Source: Hygrophila difformis (Eukaryota > Streptophyta > Magnoliopsida > Lamiales > Acanthaceae). Taken from it: a DNA stretch of 64,000 nt. The stretch is taken from the NCBI GenBank assembly GCA_030278955.1, contig JAOANR010000003.1, positions 35,544,054-35,608,053 of the forward strand. Reading direction: 5' to 3'. This document shows positions 46,934-58,036 of the stretch, piece after piece; within the stretch, counting starts at the first letter, position 1, and each line of letters starts with the position of its first letter. The notes under the pieces were generated by a model. It did no database searches. It was given only the letters and a program-made list of their open reading frames with translations, and had not been told where the DNA came from. The translations under genes were made by a program, and so were the position numbers.

Positions 46934-49122
46934 AGCAAGCTTTGATGAATCCACCAGTGTTGGTCCCTCCAATTTTAGGCCGACCGTTGAAATTATACAT
47001 AGCAGCAGCCGAAGAGTCTATTGGAGCATTGTTAGCCCAAGAAGACGATGAAGGAAGAGATCGGGCGATTTACTATCTAAGCCAAATCCTTAGGGACGCC
47101 GAATTAAGGTACTCGCCGATTTATAAATTGTGTTCAAGTCTTTATCATGCATGCCAGAAATTAGAATACTATATTCAACCATGGCAAGTGATAGTGGTAG
47201 CTTCGATTGACATAGTAAAAATTATGATGAACGATCCAATCAGTAGCCGAAGGATGGCCAAGTGGGCCATGAAGTTAAATGCGTACGACTTGAAATATCA
47301 GCCACTCAGGGCTATGAAAGGCCAAGTTGTAGCCGATTTTTTGGCCGATCATGCGATGCTTCCAATATCCGATGATATCGGGGATCAAGTTCGGCCGAAA
47401 GAAATAGACGAAATAGGGATTGTATATTTACAACCATGGATAATGATGTTCGATGGTTCTAAAGCCGCTTCAGGAGTTGGGGCAGGGTTTACTCTACATA
47501 TGCCGGAGGGCAAGATATACAAGTACTTCGTGCAACTACCGAATTCCTATACGAATAACCAAGACGAATACAAAGCATTGATTTCGGGATTACAACGACT
47601 AATAGAAGAAGGAGTAAGAGCTATCATAATCAGAGGAGATTCACAAATAGTTATTCAGCAGTTATTAGGAGATTTTTCGGTCAAAAGTTCTCAACTAATC
47701 AGATTGTACGAAGAAGCAATTGGTTTGTTAGAAGAATTCGACGAGGTTTACATCGAATACATCCCAAGGGAGAAAAACGAATTAGCTAACGAATTGGCTC
47801 AACATGCAGCCAGATATCGGCTAATGCCGATAGCAGGAAATTTGGAAATACGTTTGGCCGAAACAGAAAAGGCCGAATGGATAAAGAAGATAGCACAAAC
47901 GTTGGAGAATCCATCAGAAGCTAATCCAGTCGAAAAGCGGAAGGCGATGGATTACATAGTGATAGGAGGGTTACTCTTCAAGCGAGCCATTGTTGGAGTA
48001 TTACTCAGATGTGTCGGTGAGGAAGATGCTAAAAGAGTAATGGGAGAAGTTCATGAAGGAATATGTGGCGCACATCGCGCAGGAAAATCGATGAAATGGA
48101 GTATTATTCGGCTGGGGTATTATTGGCCGAATATGGGGGTCGATTGTGAGAAATATGCTAAAAGATGCCGCGAATGTCAGAAGCATGGGCCGATTCAAAA
48201 GTTACCGGCCGAAGAACTACATATAATGATTAAGCCATGGCCATTTCGAGGAAGGGCTATGGATATCATTGGAAAGATTCATCTCTCTTCGTCAAAAAGG
48301 CATGAGTTTGTGCTAGTGGCAACAGACTATTTCACGAAATGTGCCGAAGCTCAGGCATATGTCAGTATTTCGCAAGAAGAGGTGATCGAATTTATTAAGA
48401 GACAATTGATATACAGGTTTGGAATTCCACAAACGATTCTAACGGATAGAGGAACTGTATTTGTGGAAGAAAAAGTCAAGGCTTTTGCAAAAGAGTGGGA
48501 TAAAAATCGTGCATTCGTCACCATATTATCCACAAGGGAATGGGCAAGCAGAGGCCATGAATAAGCAGTTAATAGGAATTATAAAGAAAATGATCGAAGA
48601 GCAACCAAAGAAGCGGCATGAGAAGTTATCTGAAGCGTTGTGGGCCTATCGAAATGCTAAGACTTCAGCCACTGGATTTACACCATTTCGGCTGACTTAT
48701 GGTATGGAGGCAGTACTTCCAGCCGAAATAACAGTGCCGACTTTAAGGACAAGCCAAGCGGATTTAATGTCGGCTGAACAATATGATTGTGCGATGAAAG
48801 ATGAATTATTGGAAGTTAACTCCGATCGGGTGCAGGCGTTTGAAAATTTGCAGAAAAATAAAGATATTGTGGCCGATTGGTATAATAAACGAATTCGTGT
48901 AAAGCGATTTGAAGTCGGTGATTTAGTTTGGAAAGTTATATGACCACCCAAACAGAAGGATGGCCGATTAGGTAAGTGGAGCCCCAATTGGGAGGGACCA
49001 TTTATTGTTCAGACAAAATTACTGAATGGAGCATACATGTTAGTGGACGAAAATGGTGAACAAATGTCAAACCCAGTAAATGCAAGGTACATGAAGAAAT
49101 ATTATCCATCAGTTTGGGATTA
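46924..49122 (+). pseudogene. Element G RNase H, second RNase H and integrase
   Basis: An open frame of about 546 codons holds RNase H (LKLYIAAAEESIGALLAQ, IYYLSQIL), then the archaeal-type RNase H (MMFDGSKA, NNQDEYKAL, IRGDSQIVIQQLLG, YIPREKNELANELAQHA, the last Asp replaced by Asn), then integrase (HEGICGAHRAGK, CRECQKH, AMDIIGKI, LTDRGTVF). A frameshift near 48530 moves the last catalytic block (QGNGQAEAMNKQL) to another frame. A TGA near 48941 precedes the end, PNARYMKKYYPS-type, at about 49122. Two RNase H domains and no chromodomain define the Tat/Ogre/Retand group. Confidence 0.88.
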
Positions 49123-50191
49123 AACATCAAGTGAACAAAAAGTAAAGATTTTATTCCAATGACGAACAGGAGCTACTTCAGCCGAAAGCGGCGTCGATAG
49201 TCCGAAATTACAATATACAAGGGAAACGTGCTATCTTACACAGGCATATACAAGAGAAAGGTCCTTGGAGGATTCTTTGCCTTGTAAAAATGCCGCTTAA
49301 AACTATCGGCAAAACAGAAACAGGGCACAATTGCTTGCCCCAGAACAGTATTGCCGATTTAAGTCCTACCACCGAACCTCTACTCCTGGATACGCTAGAA
49401 CGAATAGTACAACGTCTCAGAGGTAGAAGTCAAATTCAGGTACTGCTTCAGTATTCCTTTAGACAAAAGTCGGAGGAGTACTGCCAGTCAGTCACCCAAA
49501 ACGGTGGAAGGGTGAGAGGATGGAGGAATAACTAAGGGCAGTTATTCCCCCATTAGATAAAGTCCGACCGGATATGCAACCGCAAAGTAGAAAAGAAGCA
49601 TGTCCGCATAGCCGTCGAGACCTGCATTTGGAATAACAAATAGAGATCCTCGCCCATACGAACATGGTGAAAAGGATATTACCTGAACTCGTGCCGCATG
49701 GGCGAAAAGTTTTCGTATCACGTCTGGAAATCCTTGTGAGAATACACGATTCAGAAACCATGGAGGCACTGGAGACAGAGGATTGAGTAAAGAAAGGAGG
49801 GGAGTCATATTGCTAAAAAACAAAAACTGAAGAAGTGATGGATAAACATCAACAAAAGCCGGGTATTTATAGGAGAAGGATAAGTACTCGGCAGAGGAAG
49901 CGGTTAATATTGAATGTTATTTATGGGAAAACGTTACAGCTGATTCCTGGAAAGAGCTGCTAACATTCAGAAATCAGTAATAAAGAAGACCGAAAATTAT
50001 GGGATTGATGGGATACGAATCGTGTTGCCAAAAATAAAACGATACGAATCCAAGTACATTCCGTCGGCCAATACAACTTACAAAGAGAAAAGAGGCCGAC
50101 AACGGCTGGCAAAATCAACCGAAATTCATATTCAAAGGAAAACAGGTCGAAAATTCTGGCCCATATACAAAAGTAAGTAACAAAAAGAAAA
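49123..50191. other. Element G region between pol and the antisense gene
   Basis: No firm gene. On the minus strand a 93-codon frame at 49542-49823 (FLNRVFSQGFPDVIRKLF, then hydrophobic stretches) lies downstream of the antisense PMD gene and might be a second small antisense ORF, but it matches nothing I recognise. Confidence 0.3.
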
Positions 50192-53100
50192 CTAATGATC
50201 CTCGCTGTCGTCAAAGTGAACAACATCATCTAATCCTTGCAAAGCAGCGATAGAAGGGTTAGCAGAGGATATCATCAGATTCGGGTCCGCTATGGAAGAA
50301 GGGCCAGGAATGTCACTGGATAGTAGACGATCAACAGCCAAATCAGCGTCGGAAGAAACACCGGATTTCCCTGGATGAGCAAAAGAAAACGACAGATTAA
50401 GATACAAGGAAAAATCAAATAAGGAGTAGAGGGAGATGAAATACCTCCAGGAGGTTTCAAAGAAGAAGGTGCATCATCCGACGGGGAAGACTCCATCTCC
50501 GACGGGTCCAAAGGGAATAAAGTGTGTGGAGAAAGAACGTGAACAACACTTTTCCCACCAAGGCTTTTGATAGCCAAATCGAGATGGCCGACTAGAGATT
50601 GAGTTTCGGCCCATTTTTCTTGGAAAGTGCCAAGTATGTAATCATTGAAACTGGACCGCATGGCAAGGTAGGAAGCATCCCGTTGAGAGTCCAAGATCTT
50701 GGCCTTAGGGGCTTCAGCCGAGTGACGAAGGACTTTTATCGACTGCTTCAAGTCAGCCGATTTTCGCCTGGTTTGGTCCAAAGCTAACTCCAATTCCTGT
50801 TCATTTTGTTGGAGCTTGGCTATCTTTGAGCGAATTGAAGAAAGATCTTCGGAATGCTTATGCTCCAGAGATTCTGTTTCAGAGAGAACATTCATTTTAG
50901 CTCGGTATTCTGCTGAATAATTATCAAAGATAGCTTGAGAAGAATCCGCAGCCTCACGTTCAGCGGCAAGTTTGTCCCGCATCACCAAGTGAGCTACAAG
51001 CTCTTGGTCCAAAGAAAGGACAGACTTCATGATCATTTGGAGAGGACTACTCAGATTCAGGGAAACCATCTCTACGTGGAAGTGTTGTTCGAGATGAGAC
51101 AAGAGAAGGAGGATCGGTTTTGGATTGACGAACTCCACGTCGGTTTGCCTGGCGATCAAATTACACAACTGAGCCAAACATTCTCCAAGATGAGTCGAAG
51201 GGTCTGATGGAAGAGAAGAAGAATGGACAGGAGAAACGAAGTCATCCAAAACACGCCGATCAGGAAATGGGGATGAAGGAATTTGATCGGCGGGGGCATC
51301 ATTAACAATTATGCCACCAGGAGAAGGGTCGAGGGGTTCCAAAGTAGCCGAAGATGAAGGCACAACAAGACCCCCAGCAGGTTGAGGAGGATTAATCAAG
51401 GGAGAAACGATAGGATCTGTCAGAGCAGAGCCTTGGGCCAATCCCAGAGGATTGGCCGAAGAGGGACCAGCATGAGCGGCCGAATTACTGTCGTCAGGCG
51501 ATGTGCGAAGTTTGGATAGAAGAGGATCCGAAGCCACAGTCGAAATCGGGGAAATGCTGGACACTGGTAAGGCAGTAGAAACCTGACGAAAAGAAGGGAA
51601 AAAGATTAGTCGAAAGAAGAAAGCATACAGAGAAGAGATAAAGAGAATAAAAAAAAGGGGGGGTAAGGTAGTGAACCGCAAGATGAGTAGCAGGAACTCT
51701 GCCAAGAGGTGAACGAGACGAACGCCTTCTAGTCTGAGTAGGAGGAAGAGAGCCAACAAAAGAATTTGAAGACGAAATGGGCCTCTTTCGACCAGGGTCC
51801 GAGGTAGAAGAACGAGGAGCATCTAAATTCAAGAATAAACAACCGAATGAGTAATGTGAAGATAAGAAAGAAGACTGTGGCTAAAAAAAAAAATACCTGG
51901 ACGGGAAGAAGAAGGCGAACCAAGAGTGCGCTGAGGAGTGGAATCCGGTGAAGATAAAGGGTAAGAGGAAAAAGCCAGAATGGGAGAGAAATCACCGTGC
52001 CGTAGAAGTGAATTAAGATCGGCGCTGAAAAAAGTACAAGCAACGCCGTCCCACCAAACCCGAAAGCGAGAAGTAGCGAGTCCAGGGCGAACACTAAATT
52101 TCAACACCTTGAATTCGATTAAGCGCTTATGATACATGGAGCATTGTGTGCGACTAGCAGAAGCAGAAAGACGCTTATCGGCCCTAAGAGCTTCCACTAA
52201 GTCTTGACCAAAGCCGAACTGACGACTAACTAAATGAGGATTGTAAATCTCAAAAGGAATAGCAGTCTTAGTAGACAGAAATGAAGAACCATTGAAGATC
52301 GGACAGGGTAGTATGCACCTATTCCAAATTTGAGCGAGAGCCACAGGAAGGGGAGTCCCGAAAGGAATAGTGGCAATATCCCTTACCCAAGCGAAATCAG
52401 TTCTCCGGTATTAATAGTGGGAAAAAGACTGAATGACAGTTCGGCCTAAGAAATAACTGATCCAATGAGGGATCGACAGGGCAGGAAGGGATGTCCCTAG
52501 AAGATCAGGGGCGGCGAAATGATCAGGACAAATATCTTGAGAAGGAAACTTAGAGATATCACGAAAATGCCAAACCAACCACAAATGAAGAAACTATAAG
52601 GGACCACGGGCTTTATCAGAGAAACCCTTTTCCCAGCCCGATACAATAGCCGTTATGCCCGCGTACAAGTGGGCAAGGAAGAAATCGGCTAAAGGCAGAG
52701 CTACAAGGTTGAGAATCGCCGAGGCCAAGGGGTGCGTCTCAAGAAGAACTCCTTTGGAAGGAGTACACCAAAAGAACCTCGTAAGAAAATACATCATAAA
52801 GGCAAGAGGTTCCGAAGGGTGTGGATTAGGCAAAGCAGGGTCGCTCTGATGGGTAATAATCCAATCTTTAAAAGAGTCACCAGAGGAAAAACTGACGTTT
52901 TTCTCCTTAGGCAGAGACATAACACCAAGGTTATCCCCACGAACAGAAAGGCCCAAAAGAAGTTTCACATCTTGAATAGTGGGGGTCATCATACCCCAGG
53001 GGAAACAAAAACAATTTACAGAGGAATTCCAAAAACAGAGGAGAGCCTGAATAGGACGAAGGTGCGATGGAAAAGACATGGTACTAAGAAGGATCATGCG

Positions 53101-53415
53101 ACGAGTATAGGATTTAGACCAAGATTCGCGGCAATGGGGTTCAAGATGACGATACCACTCCACGTAATCAGGAGAATCTGAAGGCCAGTTAGCAAGAGAT
53201 GGGGGGAAAAGCTTAGAAGAAAACCAGGAGGTGTACAATGGTATGGAGCGGTTCTCGAAAATGCGAGCAGTACACTCGTCAATATCCTCGAGAAGACCCA
53301 GCGGACCAAGGGAATAAAAGCCCTCAGGAAGAAGACGAACTGTAGAATAAGAGGCAAATGTATTTTCAATCTTGAGAAGGTCGGAAGAAAGAACAGTGAT
53401 GGGAGGAGAATCCAT
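50192..53415 (-). pseudogene. Antisense spliced gene in element G: plant mobile domain + coiled coil
   Basis: Four exons read on the minus strand: 53415-51897, 51822-51677, 51582-50445 and 50370-50192. Each of the three introns (74, 94 and 74 nt) starts GT and ends AG, and the frame is kept across all joins, giving about 993 codons to the stop at 50192. Residues about 30-460 form a plant mobile domain (PMD, aminotransferase-like); the signature FPWGMMTPTIQDVKLLLGL is at 138-156. Residues about 470-700 are Ser/Pro-rich, 745-845 are coiled coil, and the C-terminus is acidic (VHFDDSEDH). Two nonsense codons spoil exon 1 (TAG 52594-52596, TAA 52411-52413). Extra antisense ORFs are known from Tat-lineage elements, and PMD proteins also exist as host genes (MAIN-like). 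Function here is unknown. Confidence 0.82.
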
Positions 53416-53609
53416 CGGAGAAGACGAGCAAAAAGAAAAAGGGGAAAAAGAAGTTGAAAGGGCAGTTTACTACGAGGGCGGAACAGGCTACGTAAATAGG
53501 GTAGTGATGACAGGAGCCCTCGAGAAGGAAAAAATAACCGCCAAAAAAGTAAGGGGGAGTTACTTGAGCTCTTTTCAGGATGAAAATCCGCCCAAGTAAG
53601 GAGGGCATC
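53416..53609 (-). promoter_or_regulatory. Probable promoter/leader of the antisense PMD gene
   Basis: Minus-strand sequence between the 3' LTR of G and the PMD start codon. It has a TATA-like TATTTA at 53498-53493, about 80 nt before the ATG, and a pyrimidine patch (CTTCTTTTTCCCC) just before it. The plus strand ends here with the polypurine-like GGAGGGCATC next to the LTR. Confidence 0.4.
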
Positions 53610-54262
53610 TGTTGGGGCCACGAGAAATAGTGGGCCGCGAGAGAAATAATTGGGCCATAAAAACATGGGCCAAGAGAGAGAGTTTAAAGAAAGTAAGTTC
53701 AGAATCCATAGGGCCGAACAATCCAAGAAAACAAATGAAAGAACGTTCCAAGAGGCAGGAGATTTCAGCCGAAACCAAATCAACCGATAAGAGGAAGACA
53801 GAATTCGGCTTAAAGGAATCGGCAAGAGAGCGGTTATTTCAGCTCCAGCTATAAATAGAGGACGCCATGCACAGAAATAGGGAGAGATCAATCCAACCCC
53901 CAAATTCCTTTATCAAGTTTAATTCTTTTGTATCTTTACTGCTTTCATTTACCTTGCTTTCCTAGAATCTAGCTTAGTTAGCTCATAGCGGTTACTTACT
54001 TCCAAGTCCGCCGTTGTTCCTTAACAACCGGCAGTTTGGTTTCATTTTCCCGGTGAATTCGCCGTTGTTTCTTAACAACAGGTAGATTCCCCATTGTATC
54101 TTGTTGTCATTTCCATTTTTAAAGGATATTCAGTCAAGTTTGGGCATAATTTGTCAAGTTTGGGGGCATTATTGTTAATCCGGACCCATAACCGGTTTGA
54201 TCCTTTTTCCGGTAGCCTCCCTTGAGGAGAAAAAGGTCCTTGGCTCGACCCGAGGCCAAACA
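53610..54262 (+). mobile_element. Element G 3' LTR
   Basis: A 653-bp LTR that begins TGTTGGGGCC and ends GAGGCCAAACA, followed by GAACG. It matches the 5' LTR closely apart from small deletions (near 53770 and 53940). TATA box at 53850-53857. Confidence 0.95.
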
Positions 54263-54267
54263 GAACG

Positions 54268-54577
54268 CATATATAGATTCACAGCAAAATACTCAAAATC
54301 TCAAACATCGTATAGCACAACTGGAAGCTAACCTGCACCACTTGGGAACCTAAGGGAAGCTGGCCACCACCGAATAAATCAACTGGAACATCAAGTTCAT
54401 AACCTTATCGAACAAAACTATGATTTGAACGAGAAGATCGATGCACAGGGGATGGACTTGATCCACCTCTATGACTATCTACTACCGCGGAGTCCCGTAG
54501 AGGATCATTTGATGGAGCCAAGCCCAGTTGAAGAGGACCCGATGGAGGACCCAGCTACATATCCTGGAGAAGCTTAG
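54268..54577 (+). pseudogene. Element C pre-gag ORF, 3' piece
   Basis: It continues the ORF cut by G: IDSQQNTQNLKHRIAQLEA, then a one-base deletion after HHLG, then NQLEHQVHNLIEQNYDL and an acidic tail VEEDPMEDPA, ending at 54577. The coiled-coil heptads and acidic end match the element A protein and read through where A has a TGA. Confidence 0.7.
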
Positions 54578-54791
54578 GATCTTTGAACATACTATTTTTA
54601 GTATTTCTATTTTGCTAGCGAATCATATTTTTTTTAGACTAGAATTGTATATCCTATCCTATCACTTGTATTAAAAATTTCTTTTATCAAGAAATAAAAT
54701 ACAAGTTTTTATTTAGCAAAACACTCTTCAAATTCCAATTACATTGTTGGGTTTCCCAAGCAATAATTCAATTACTAAAAGAAAAAAGACT

Positions 54792-54954
54792 GAACAGGCG
54801 CCTGTTCTGGAAAAAAATGCTAAATCCTAAACCCTAAATCCTAAACCCTAAACCATATCCCTAAACTCTAAACCCTAAACCTTAACCCTAACCCTAAACC
54901 CTGAAAAAAAGAAGAAAGAAACTCCACATCAGAATATACATTCCACAACACACC
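54792..54954. repeat. Interstitial telomere-type tract at a deletion joint
   Basis: At 54821-54902 there are about eleven degenerate copies of CCCTAAA, the plant telomere repeat, preceded by a perfect 16-bp palindrome GAACAGGCGCCTGTTC (54792-54807). On the left is the C leader; on the right, from about 54955, C integrase. Gag, protease, RT and RNase H of C are missing exactly here. Confidence 0.85.
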
Positions 54955-56189
54955 ACACTCAATTCACCCTGGCGGTAACAAGCTTTATAAGGACTTAAAG
55001 AAGAATTATTGGTGGCCGGGAATAAGGAAAGAAGTAGCAGAGTTTGTGGCGAGATGCCTCACTTGTCAAAAGGTCAAAGCAGTGCGACAAAAACCCTTAG
55101 GATTGACGCAACCACTGGAGATCCCGAGCTGGAAATGGGATAGCATTTCGATGGATTTTGTTTCGGGATTACCACGCTCACCTAAAGGGATGAATAAGAT
55201 CTGGGTGATTGTGGATAGGCTAACGAAAACGACCATATTTATCCCAATGAAGGACAATTGGACCATGGACCAATTGGCACGAGCATATATTGATAATGTG
55301 GTACAACGACATGGGGTACCACATGACATCATCTCTGATAGAGACAGTAGATTTGTCTCTCACTTCTGGACTAAGTTGCAAGAAGCCCTCGGTACACAGA
55401 TTAAGATGAGCACTGCATTCCACCCGATGACGGATGGACAAACTGAGAGGACGATTCAAACCTTGGAAGACATACTAAGGGCATGTGTGTTGAAATTTAA
55501 AGGAAGTTGGGAAATCATTTACCCCTAATTGAGTTTTCCTACAATAATAGCTACCATGCTAGCATCAGTATGGCACCGTTCGAAGTAATGTATGGAGGAA
55601 GGTGCCGAAGCCCGTTGAGTTGGGAAGGAAGCGATAAGTCTGTGGTAGTGGGACCACAACTTGTCGAGGATATGGCCTAACAAATTAAAGTGATCCAAGG
55701 GAAGATGAAAGCTGCCCAGGTCCGACAAAAAGATTATGCCAATGTGAGACGACAAGATCTAGAATTTCAAGTGGGAGATAAGGTTATGCTGAAGATATCA
55801 CCAATGAAAGGGGTGATGCACTTTGGCAAATGAGGAAAGCTAAGTCCTCGATACATAGGGCCTATCAGATTCTGCAGCGAGTTGGAAATCTAGCATACCG
55901 AGTTCATAATGTATTCCATGTTTCCCAATTGAAGAAGTGCGTGCCCGACTTGACACATGTACTTCAGCTAGAGGTGATTGAATTAGATGACGAATTGACA
56001 TATGAGGAAGTTCCTGTGCAAATACTCGACGTCAACGAGAGAGTGACAAGGAATAATACCGTAAGAATGGTCAAGGTTCTTTGGTCTAACCACGAAGCGG
56101 AGACAGCAACATGGGAATTGGAGGCAAACATGAAACAGCGTTACCCGACCCTGTTCCAAGATGATCCAACCACAGTTATGGGGACATAA
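54955..56189 (+). pseudogene. Element C integrase and chromodomain
   Basis: It opens at the integrase zinc finger ([19 protein letters not shown]) and continues [43 protein letters not shown] and [11 protein letters not shown], all closely similar to element A. A frameshift at about 55515 and stops near 55679 and 55831 break the frame. The last open part (to 56189) has [31 protein letters not shown] and WSNHEAETATWELEA, the chromodomain of Tekay-type elements. About 17 residues seen in A are missing between NLAYR and VHNVFH. Confidence 0.87.
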
Positions 56190-56200
56190 CTGTAAGCTTA

Positions 56201-56335
56201 AGGGGAGGAGGATGTAACGACCCAATAATGTGTATCATAGTAAAAAATAAACAAATTAAAATTATTTTGAACTACGTGATGGCTTGATCCCTTCACAGGG
56301 TACGTAGGCAACTTGAAAATTCAATTCCAAGTTCA
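56201..56335 (+). ncRNA. Conserved two-hairpin module, copy 3 (element C), with silent LTR-like terminus
   Basis: A purine tract AAGGGGAGGAGGA is followed at 56213 by TGTAACGACCC, which looks like an LTR start but is not used. The module follows: hairpin 1 CTACGT/ACGTAG (56272-56307) with inner CCC/GGG, and hairpin 2 AACTTG/CAAGTT (56310-56333). The real LTR starts 233 bp further on. A predicted cis RNA structure, not an independent gene. Confidence 0.6.
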
Positions 56336-56445
56336 GTCATGATATAAGAAATAAAAACGAAAGAACGAAAAGACCCTAGTTCTCAGCTTGCGAGAAGCTA
56401 AAGCACAACTTCGAGGACGAAGTTGATTTCTATAGAGGGTAGATT

Positions 56446-56473
56446 GTAATACCCACGAAATTAGTCACGGAAA

Positions 56474-56504
<31 letters not shown>

Positions 56505-58036
56505 GTATATAAATAAATAAATAAATAAAATAATAAAAATAAAAAGAATTGGAATTTAATTCAAAGATCAAAAAGAATTTAAATTCCATAAGTCCAGTGA
56601 AGTCGAAATAATTTAATTAAATAAATTATTACACGGAATCAAAAGTCGACAAATTCAAGATTTTGAATACGAAATTAATTCGAGTTCGAAATGAATTTAA
56701 AAGTAGGAATTTAAGTCCAAGAGATAGCCCAATGAATAAGCACAAGAAAATAGAAGGAGAAAGGCCCAAAAGGAGAGGAGAAGGAGGCCCAATGGGATAG
56801 CACGGCCTGGCCCAGGCACAAGCCCAGGCCAATTCCGCGCGGTAACGGCGTGGTGGTGTCACGGTCTGGGCAAAACCGCGCCGTTTCGGACAGCTGCGTC
56901 CCCGACTCGATTCTCTCGCCCGACTCCGGATTTTTCGAGTTTGTTCCATGTCTTTCGGCCCAAGACCCTCCTTAACTGACCTATGGACGTCTTAGACTTT
57001 TTAGAGACTATAAAAGACACCATATCTTGCCCCCGATACACTTTAAGAACTTCCACAATTCACTCCCACCTTCATCACTCTGAAAACCCTAGTTTTCAAG
57101 TTCTTGAAGCAAGACGCAGCAAGGATGCCGACCCTAGGCGAGATCTGAGACTTCCCCGGGTGTAGGTTGGTAGGTGAACGAAGGTAATAATCTTAAGTTC
57201 ATGTCGTATAGTCGAGTATAGAGCTAATGATAGCTATTTTTCACCTTGAAACCATGAATCGGAACGAAAGAAAGATGACGAAGGAACTAGGATGAGTTCG
57301 AGGATCCTGGAAGCCACGTTAAGGAATTCTAAAGTCGTAGATCTGATACCAAGTAAGTTAATTCTTACCATGCGGTTTTGGTGGCCCAAAACTCAAGGAA
57401 CATAAGATTAACTAAAAGACTTAAAAATCTGTCAAAAGAGAAACCAAGTGTGCGCAGTATTTAAGATGGAATTTTTCGGACAATTTCAATCGCTTAAAAC
57501 AAAAAACTCAAAACTGTGTTCCTAAGACTCGAATCTATATTGTGTAAAATTTTCAGAATTGTTCGTCAAGGTTTGATGCCCCAAAAACATATCTGATCGT
57601 CTCTGTGCTTTTCTAGAATTCAAAAAGCCGACTGAGTATTAATTCAAACTTGTTCCTTATTTTTCTATTAGATCTAACCCGCATTAGATCTTGAAGAAAG
57701 AATGAAAGTTGTAGATAATTAAGTCTAGATGACTCCCGTAAAATTTCAGAAATTTTGGAGTCCGTTTGTTGTTGAAAAATCAAGTTAAGATAGTGTGACG
57801 AATCCGCATCCTGACAGCATACGTTTTTGGTAGAGATCTTGATTTTTGACTTGTTTCCTCACTTTATTTCGAAAAACTTAAAACATGAAAGATGTTCGTT
57901 AGGATGTTTTCAAGCTACTGTGGAAATTTCAACTCATTCTCCTTGGAAATGAATTTTTAAACTCAAAAGGCGCGAACTGTGACGATATACATGCTATATT
58001 TTGTGAAATCGAAATTTTCTAAATAACGGTCAAAAT
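56446..58036 (+). mobile_element. Element C 3' LTR, left part
   Basis: It begins TGTAATACCCACG after the purine-rich AGAGGGTAGA. TATA box TATAAAAG at 57009-57016, telo-box near 57085, leader splice donor AGTAAGTTAA near 57352. It matches 20683-21385 plus 39932 onward. It is interrupted at 58036 by element H; the remainder lies beyond the window. Confidence 0.88.

Noticed and set aside
54821..54902. Chromosome end
   Set aside because: The telomere-type tract is short, degenerate and internal to a retrotransposon.
55525..55755. Minus-strand frame opposite C integrase
   Set aside because: Shadow of a conserved pol sequence.
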